Shown: positions 5,829 to 9,494 of the stretch, in pieces
How the letters are laid out: each line of letters starts with the position of its first letter
Numbering within the stretch: the stretch's first letter is position 1
NCBI GenBank assembly: GCA_003567495.1
Contig: PWZK01000025.1
Span: forward strand, 1 to 9,494
DNA length: 9,494 nt
Direction: 5' to 3'
Source: Candidatus Brocadiaceae bacterium
Lineage (GTDB): Bacteria > Planctomycetota > Brocadiia > SM23-32
Made by a program: the position numbers and the translations under genes
Notes under the pieces: generated by a model
The model's database searches: none
Told to the model about the DNA's origin: nothing
Seen by the model: only the letters and a program-made list of their open reading frames with translations

Positions 5829-6794
5829 TTATGTTGCGTCGCTCTTTTTTTCACTGGATTGCGGGTGTGGTTTTGAGATCTTCATGCAATTCACACAGAC
5901 GCCTCCCGCCTCCATCCCTTTTCCGTTACGAATCATGGGAGAATAAAGATGCAAATACGGTGCTCCCGTGAACGCTCCGCATGATGGGCACGTATTTGCC
6001 AGGTAGCGCCGGTTAGATGTCCTGCTGTGCCGGCGACTTATATAAACGCCGGCCTCCTCGGCGATTTTCGTTTGCCCGCTCGAAAAAACTTCCGGACCCG
6101 CCATCCGACCGTCCGCCTTCACCATGGCCGCTTTCATTTCAAACCCGCAGCGCCAGCACGGGATAGCCACAACGTGCATGGTGGCCGGAGAAAGCGCTTT
6201 TCCGCAAATCTCACACTGTGGGTTCAGGCATAGCCCCACGCGTGAAGGCCTCAGCGGATTTTCTACATCAAGCGCCAGCAGATCGCGTCCGTTCCGTACC
6301 CGGAAACATACCATGGCCACGTCATGCTTGCGGCAATACTCTCTGACGTTCTCCTCCGGACTGTGTGTAACAACAATTTCCAAAACAGCCAGCGGATTCC
6401 CGCCGCCGTCAGAAAGCACCAGATCCGGCCGGCACCCGTCCAGAACTTTCTCAACATCCACTCTTCGTGCGAGTTTAAGCAGGTCGCCCTCGTGTGTCTC
6501 CGGGCAGAATCGGCATTTCCACCTGAGCTGAAGCGGACGGCCGCGCTCAAGGTGACGCGAAATCCGGGCTTTCAGCAATCTTTTCCCGACCTGGTGAAGA
6601 ACGGTCTCAGGCGAACACTCGCCGCCGCCGTAATGCGCGAAATGGTGCCTGACCACAGAGCCTTTTCGGGCCAGAACGGGCCTTTTGCACACCGGACAGA
6701 CGCAGCCGCACTGCAGGCCGCTTTCCACGCGGGAAACGTGAATAAGACGTCCGTCCTTCTCGGCATAGGGTATTTTTACAGATGCCGAATTCAT
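5829..6794 (-). CDS. CoiA-like zinc-ribbon nuclease family protein
   Basis: The protein has 321 residues. The N-terminal part resembles competence protein CoiA: KIPYAEKDGRLIHVSRVESG, a Cys cluster (Cys29, 31, 33, 36), then HHFAH (50-54) and an E-x-x-x-H region (GGGECSPETVLHQVGKRLL). A restriction-endonuclease-like core follows: CRPDLVL (Asp124) and LAVLEIVVTH (Glu139), where the usual Lys of PD-(D/E)xK is Val or is displaced. Further Cys pairs occur at 94/97, 189/194/197, 213/216, 269/272 and 300/303, suggesting several zinc ribbons at the C-terminus. CoiA of Gram-positive bacteria acts in recombination during transformation; relatives elsewhere are uncharacterised, and a role in DNA processing or defence is inference. 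There is only one in-frame ATG near the start, with a weak ribosome binding site. A MITE lies in its 5' leader, and a candidate promoter lies beyond that. Confidence 0.7.
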   Translation of the reverse strand: MNSASVKIPYAEKDGRLIHVSRVESGLQCGCVCPVCKRPVLARKGSVVRHHFAHYGGGECSPETVLHQVGKRLLKARISRHLERGRPLQLRWKCRFCPETHEGDLLKLARRVDVEKVLDGCRPDLVLSDGGGNPLAVLEIVVTHSPEENVREYCRKHDVAMVCFRVRNGRDLLALDVENPLRPSRVGLCLNPQCEICGKALSPATMHVVAIPCWRCGFEMKAAMVKADGRMAGPEVFSSGQTKIAEEAGVYISRRHSRTSNRRYLANTCPSCGAFTGAPYLHLYSPMIRNGKGMEAGGVCVNCMKISKPHPQSSEKKSDAT

Positions 6795-6818
6795 CCAGCG
6801 CCGCTTTTGCAGTAAATG

Positions 6819-6909
6819 TTCAGTGAACCATGAGCGTTTGCATATATATCCGTAGGGGCGAAAGATGTTTCGCCCCTACATACCGATTTTACACGTAGTT
6901 CGCTAAATA
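6819..6909. repeat. MITE-like element, copy 2, with 12-bp hairpin
   Basis: The left end is TTCAGTGAACC (6819-6829); the right end AGTTCGCTAAA (6897-6907) matches its reverse complement at 8 of 11 positions and is followed by TA. Inside is a perfect 12-bp stem, GTAGGGGCGAAA (6852-6863) with TTTCGCCCCTAC (6868-6879), and a GATG loop. The same GTAGGGGCGAAA core and a similar left half (TGTTTGCGCATGTA versus CGTTTGCATATATA) occur in the copy at 8441-8603. It lies in the leader of the CoiA-like gene. Confidence 0.6.
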
Positions 6910-6925
6910 TATACCTTACCGCCTT

Positions 6926-6954
6926 ACTATAACACCATCGATTCTCAATTACAA
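6926..6954 (-). promoter_or_regulatory. Possible sigma-70 promoter for the CoiA-like gene
   Basis: Read on the minus strand: TTGTAA (6954-6949), a 17-bp spacer, then TATAGT (6931-6926). It points at the CoiA-like gene, whose ATG is at 6794, giving a leader of about 125 nt that includes the whole MITE hairpin. The remaining intergenic sequence up to 7002 holds nothing else I can name. Confidence 0.4.
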
Positions 6955-7002
6955 GTACCGGCGCGCAAGGGTTTTTCTGCTTTTTCCCAGTTTTTGCCTC
7001 TG

Positions 7003-8178
7003 TTATTTGACAAAACATCGAAGGTTTTCTTCCAGCATTGCAACGGCATGTCCGTATGGTATATCTTCCAGAAGGCCCTGTGAACCGGAGAGGATGAAAC
7101 CTCCCTGGAGCCCGAAAATCTCAAACAAACGCCTCACCTCATCCCGAATCGATTTTTCGGGCCCGGAAACCAGCAACTCCTGGGTATCAACTCCGCCGTA
7201 GAATGCTATTTTCCCCCTGTATTCATGTGCGAGTTCTTCGACATTCATACCCTCCGCCCTGACCTGTATGGGGTTAAGGATATCGGCCCCCATCTCGAAA
7301 AAGTCATGTATTATAGGGCGGATCGCCCTGTAATTGGTAAAAGGTTCGCTGATTATACCACGCGCGCCGCATGCCATTACGTCGTCAACGAAAGCGTCGA
7401 CACACCCGTCAACCATGAAAATAACCTCTTTGCCGGCGTCCTTCAATATCCCCCAGAACTCCTCATAACGGGGGAAAATAAACCTGTGCATCCATTTCGG
7501 GCTGCACACCGGCCCGGATGAAAGCACTATATCATCGTGGCATACAGCGAAGTTGACCGGGAGTCGTGCAAACGCCCTGAACACGCGCCGGTTGATCTCG
7601 GCGAATTCGTCCATAATCCGCTCGAACTCCGGTTCAAGGCATATCTGAAGAAAATTCTCGTATCCGAATACCAGCAGCGGCCACATGAACATCGTGTTGT
7701 AAAACGACACCGAAGCCGTAGAACCCTCGGGCGCCGCGTCACCCCAACTTTCGTCATATTTTTTGCGGTAGCGTCGGTATATCACATCTTCACTGCTGAA
7801 ATCACCGTCTACCACCACGTTCCACCCACTGAAATCACCCTGTTCGAGAGGACTGAATTTCAACATTTCCTCGCGACTGCTGAACCTGCACCCGGCCTTC
7901 TCCTGCTGCCAGTAGTCGCGATAGCCGTCACCCCAGCGGCCTTTACCCTTATCCGCCTGTTCTTCGGGCCGGGGCCTGGGCTCATCGCTTTCGGGCACGC
8001 CCAGACTGAGTTTGGGATACATCTGATTTAGTTTTTTCATGCAGCTTTTAGGTTGACTGTAGTAATCGATGCCCGTGATATAAGTCGCAGCATCCGGACA
8101 CGACCAGTGTTCCCAGTGCGGTATGTCACGCGGCGCCATCCCCATAAAAGCCTCGTACCTGTTGCTGTATCCGGTCAT
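7003..8178 (-). CDS. URO-D superfamily protein lacking the zinc ligands
   Basis: The protein has 391 residues with a good start: GGGAG lies about eight bases before the ATG at 8178. It has the URO-D barrel signatures in order: an N-terminal RYEAFMGMAPRDIPHWEHW, HDDIVLSSGPVCSPKWM (214-230), MVDGC (256-259), GARGIISEPF (271-280) and FYGGVDTQELL (327-337), then GGFILSGSQGLLEDIP. In zinc-containing members the second block reads HxC and the GGVD block carries a Cys. Here His is replaced by Asp257 and the later Cys by Gly, leaving only Cys259, so this is not a typical MtaA-type enzyme. A charged insert at about 62-82 (DEPRPRPEEQADKGKGRWGD) is unusual. Such proteins are common next to sugar-metabolism genes in Lentisphaerae-like genomes (from memory). 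The reaction is unknown. It has its own promoter candidate and is divergent to the right-hand region. Confidence 0.83.
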   Translation of the reverse strand: MTGYSNRYEAFMGMAPRDIPHWEHWSCPDAATYITGIDYYSQPKSCMKKLNQMYPKLSLGVPESDEPRPRPEEQADKGKGRWGDGYRDYWQQEKAGCRFSSREEMLKFSPLEQGDFSGWNVVVDGDFSSEDVIYRRYRKKYDESWGDAAPEGSTASVSFYNTMFMWPLLVFGYENFLQICLEPEFERIMDEFAEINRRVFRAFARLPVNFAVCHDDIVLSSGPVCSPKWMHRFIFPRYEEFWGILKDAGKEVIFMVDGCVDAFVDDVMACGARGIISEPFTNYRAIRPIIHDFFEMGADILNPIQVRAEGMNVEELAHEYRGKIAFYGGVDTQELLVSGPEKSIRDEVRRLFEIFGLQGGFILSGSQGLLEDIPYGHAVAMLEENLRCFVK

Positions 8179-8211
8179 CTTCTCTCTCCCATCCGCAGAT
8201 AAATGGTAACT

Positions 8212-8227
8212 GATTAAAGCGATTAAA
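8212..8227. promoter_or_regulatory. Direct repeat GATTAAA x2, possible operator
   Basis: GATTAAA occurs at 8212-8218 and 8221-8227, with a period of nine bases, between the -10 element and the ribosome binding site of the URO-D gene. Spaced this way it could be a regulator site just downstream of the transcription start. Its short length means chance is not excluded. Confidence 0.25.
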
Positions 8228-8249
8228 CCTCAAAATCAGAAGATGAAGC

Positions 8250-8279
8250 ATTATAGACGAAAATAAACGGTGGTTACAA
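8250..8279 (-). promoter_or_regulatory. Sigma-70 promoter of the third URO-D gene
   Basis: Read on the minus strand: TTGTAA (8279-8274), an 18-bp spacer, and a perfect TATAAT (8255-8250). It lies about 72 bp before the ATG at 8178 with a good ribosome binding site between. This is the best minus-strand promoter in the window. Confidence 0.55.
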
Positions 8280-8336
8280 ACAAATTTTTGGAAAACCGAT
8301 GCCCGGACAATTCAAGTTCCCGAGACATCCCTTTTC

Positions 8337-8381
8337 CTGAAAAAAGTTTCAGTTGACATCTCCCTCAAAATGGTGTATATA
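8337..8381 (+). promoter_or_regulatory. Strong sigma-70 promoter with adjacent inverted repeat
   Basis: A perfect TTGACA (8353-8358), a 17-bp spacer and TATATA (8376-8381) read rightwards. Directly upstream of the -35 is the inverted repeat CTGAAA-AAAG-TTTCAG (8337-8352), which may be a regulator site. Downstream, GGAG at 8399-8402 precedes an ATG at 8406, but that short frame runs into the MITE at 8441. The promoter could instead drive the GLUG gene at 8763 through a leader of about 375 nt. Confidence 0.55.
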
Positions 8382-8440
8382 GTATGTGCTGTTGTTCGGA
8401 GAACCATGCCGATTATACAACGAAGTTGCGAGTGTGTAAA

Positions 8441-8603
8441 TATTCAGTTAACCACGTGTGTTTGCGCATGTACTCGTAGGGGCGAAACATATTTCGCCCT
8501 TTTCAGACCTTCAGGCGACGTTTTAACATTTGGGCGAGAGATTCTCGCCCCTGCGGACCGGTTTAAAACGCCTCCCTGCAGCAGGCAAGCGGTTCACTGA
8601 ATA
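8441..8603. repeat. MITE-like element, copy 3 (best preserved ends)
   Basis: TATTCAGTTAACC (8441-8453) and GGTTCACTGAATA (8591-8603) are inverted with one mismatch in 13. The outer TA on both sides fits the TA target duplication of IS630/Tc1-mariner-type elements. Inside are two hairpins: GGGCGAAA (8480-8487) with TTTCGCCC (8492-8499), and GGGCGAGA (8532-8539) with TCTCGCCC (8543-8550). It encodes no protein. Confidence 0.65.
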
Positions 8604-8762
8604 GTAACATTTAGAACGTCATATGTGTTGTATTTGTTTGTGCGAAAAACCGGCGGAAGTATAGCGCCGCAAATATAACTGGACAGAATGACGCGTCGGA
8701 TGCGCCAATCTCCAGCTATTGTCGATTTATAGCCATAACTCAGTTTAATTGGGAGGTGTACC
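8604..8762. other. Region upstream of the GLUG gene
   Basis: This stretch lies between the MITE and the GLUG start. It contains CGGCG...CGCCG arms around GAAGTATAG (about 8652-8670) and the palindrome GACGCGTC (8691-8698). I do not recognise a riboswitch or a clear promoter in it. The ribosome binding site is at 8751-8758. Confidence 0.35.
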
Positions 8763-9494
8763 GTGTTCGATAATATCATTAAGTCCCTTGCCGTGTGTCG
8801 CTCATCCCTCAGCAGTATCGTAGAACGCCCCGCGACCCTTGCCATCGCAGTCGCCGCGGCCTTCCTCTTCCAACTTGCCGGCGCCGTCTATGCCGGACCA
8901 ATCACAATCTCCAACTGGGAAGAACTGCATAACGTCCGAGACAACCTGGACGCGAATTACGTTTTGACAGCTAATTTAGACGAGCATACCGAAGAATACC
9001 ATACTTATGCTTCTGAAACAGCGAACGAAGGAGCCGGGTGGGATCCGATCGGATGGTTTGGAGGACATTTTGATGGAGCGGGGCACACCATCAGCGGGCT
9101 GTTTATCAACCGGCCGGAGGAGGACGGCGTGGGGCTGTTCGGCTCGCTCAGCGAGGGTGGGTCGATCTCCGATTTGGTGCTGGAGGACGTCAACGTCACC
9201 GGGAGGAAACAGGTCGGAGCGCTGGTCGGCTGGTGCGGCGGATTAGTCATCGATTGCGAGGTCATCTCCGGTTCGGTGACCGCGGTGTGGGACGAAGATC
9301 TTGACCCGGACCGGGAAGAGACGGAGGACAGCGGCGTGGACTGCGGCGGCATGATAGGCGTGGTTGGTTTCAATGGCGAGGTCGTAAACTGCCAAATCGC
9401 CGGCGTGACCGTCGTGGGCGAAAGGCTGATCGGCGGGCTTGCCGGATGGATAGATGGCGGACTTATGTCCGGGTGCGTCGCATCCATCGGCTCT
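8763..9494 (+). CDS. Secreted GLUG-repeat protein (N-terminal part, runs off the window)
   Basis: The frame is open for 244 codons to the window edge. It starts at a GTG at 8763 with an excellent ribosome binding site, GGGAGGTG, six bases upstream. Residues 1-44 look like a signal peptide with a long n-region (two Arg and a Lys), a hydrophobic core (LAIAVAAAFLFQLAGA) and likely cleavage after VYA. The mature part begins with ISNWEELHNV and LDANYVLTANLD, the usual opening of GLUG proteins, then WDPIGWFGGHFDGAGHTISG and GLUG-type repeats: GVGLFGSLSEGGSISDL, QVGALVGWCGGLVIDC, GMIGVVGFNGEVVNC and LIGGLAGWIDGGLMSGC. Such repeats form beta-helix-like stalks in surface or secreted adhesins of Gram-negative bacteria. 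A C-terminal anchor would lie outside the window. GC content rises clearly inside the gene relative to the region before it. Confidence 0.85.
   Translation, partial: MFDNIIKSLAVCRSSLSSIVERPATLAIAVAAAFLFQLAGAVYAGPITISNWEELHNVRDNLDANYVLTANLDEHTEEYHTYASETANEGAGWDPIGWFGGHFDGAGHTISGLFINRPEEDGVGLFGSLSEGGSISDLVLEDVNVTGRKQVGALVGWCGGLVIDCEVISGSVTAVWDEDLDPDREETEDSGVDCGGMIGVVGFNGEVVNCQIAGVTVVGERLIGGLAGWIDGGLMSGCVASIGS

Noticed and set aside
6324..6815. Plus-strand frame of 163 aa
   Set aside because: It is antisense to the CoiA-like gene, which has conserved Cys and nuclease motifs.
7537..8031. Plus-strand frame of 164 aa with hydrophobic stretches
   Set aside because: It is antisense to the third URO-D gene and has no ribosome binding site.
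8370..8600. Plus-strand frame of 76 aa
   Set aside because: It starts inside the promoter and reads through the MITE hairpins.

Overview
The window looks like a piece of an environmental bacterial chromosome of mixed GC content, most likely from an anaerobic or sediment-type lineage of the PVC/FCB kind (Planctomycetes, Lentisphaerae, Kiritimatiellae or similar). This placement is an inference from gene content: several uroporphyrinogen-decarboxylase-superfamily (URO-D) paralogues, a secreted GLUG-repeat protein, a two-domain IS200-like transposase, and short palindromic intergenic elements. There is no rRNA or other phylogenetic marker, so the assignment is weak.

Left part, plus strand (1-2800): the C-terminus of a CrtI-like phytoene desaturase/FAD oxidoreductase overlaps (ATGA) a DUF523 gene. 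That gene appears to carry a one-base frameshift after four codons, and its DUF1722 domain is cut off. A nearly G-free A/C/T tract follows, then a compact transposon-like element (about 917-1897). Its single gene has two Y1/HUH-like domains and is flanked by REP-like hairpins arranged in inverted orientation. Next come a conserved protein of unknown function rich in Trp, Tyr and Arg (2025-2528) and a short-chain dehydrogenase cut off after its NAD(P)-binding start (2564-about 2772).

Middle (2826-5750): a complete URO-D-superfamily protein with an HxC...C zinc site (minus), a complete calcineurin-like phosphoesterase (plus), and an N-terminally truncated second URO-D paralogue (minus). Phosphoesterase and URO-D fragment converge with only 15 bp between them.

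Right part (5829-9494): a CoiA-like zinc-ribbon nuclease (minus), a third URO-D-superfamily protein that lacks the usual zinc ligands (minus), a divergent promoter region, and the start of a secreted GLUG-repeat surface protein (plus) that runs off the window.

Three related MITE-like repeats (3988-4164, 6819-6909, 8441-8603) share termini of the type TTCAGTKAACC, and two contain GTAGGGGCGAAA hairpins. They lie in 5' intergenic regions next to promoters. Overall the window mixes intact genes with at least three broken ones (DUF523, SDR, URO-D fragment), the pattern of a region that has been rearranged by repeats. The genes do not form one obvious pathway. The recurrent theme is URO-D-like, possibly methyl-transfer, enzymes. 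I found no defence system, CRISPR array or tRNA.
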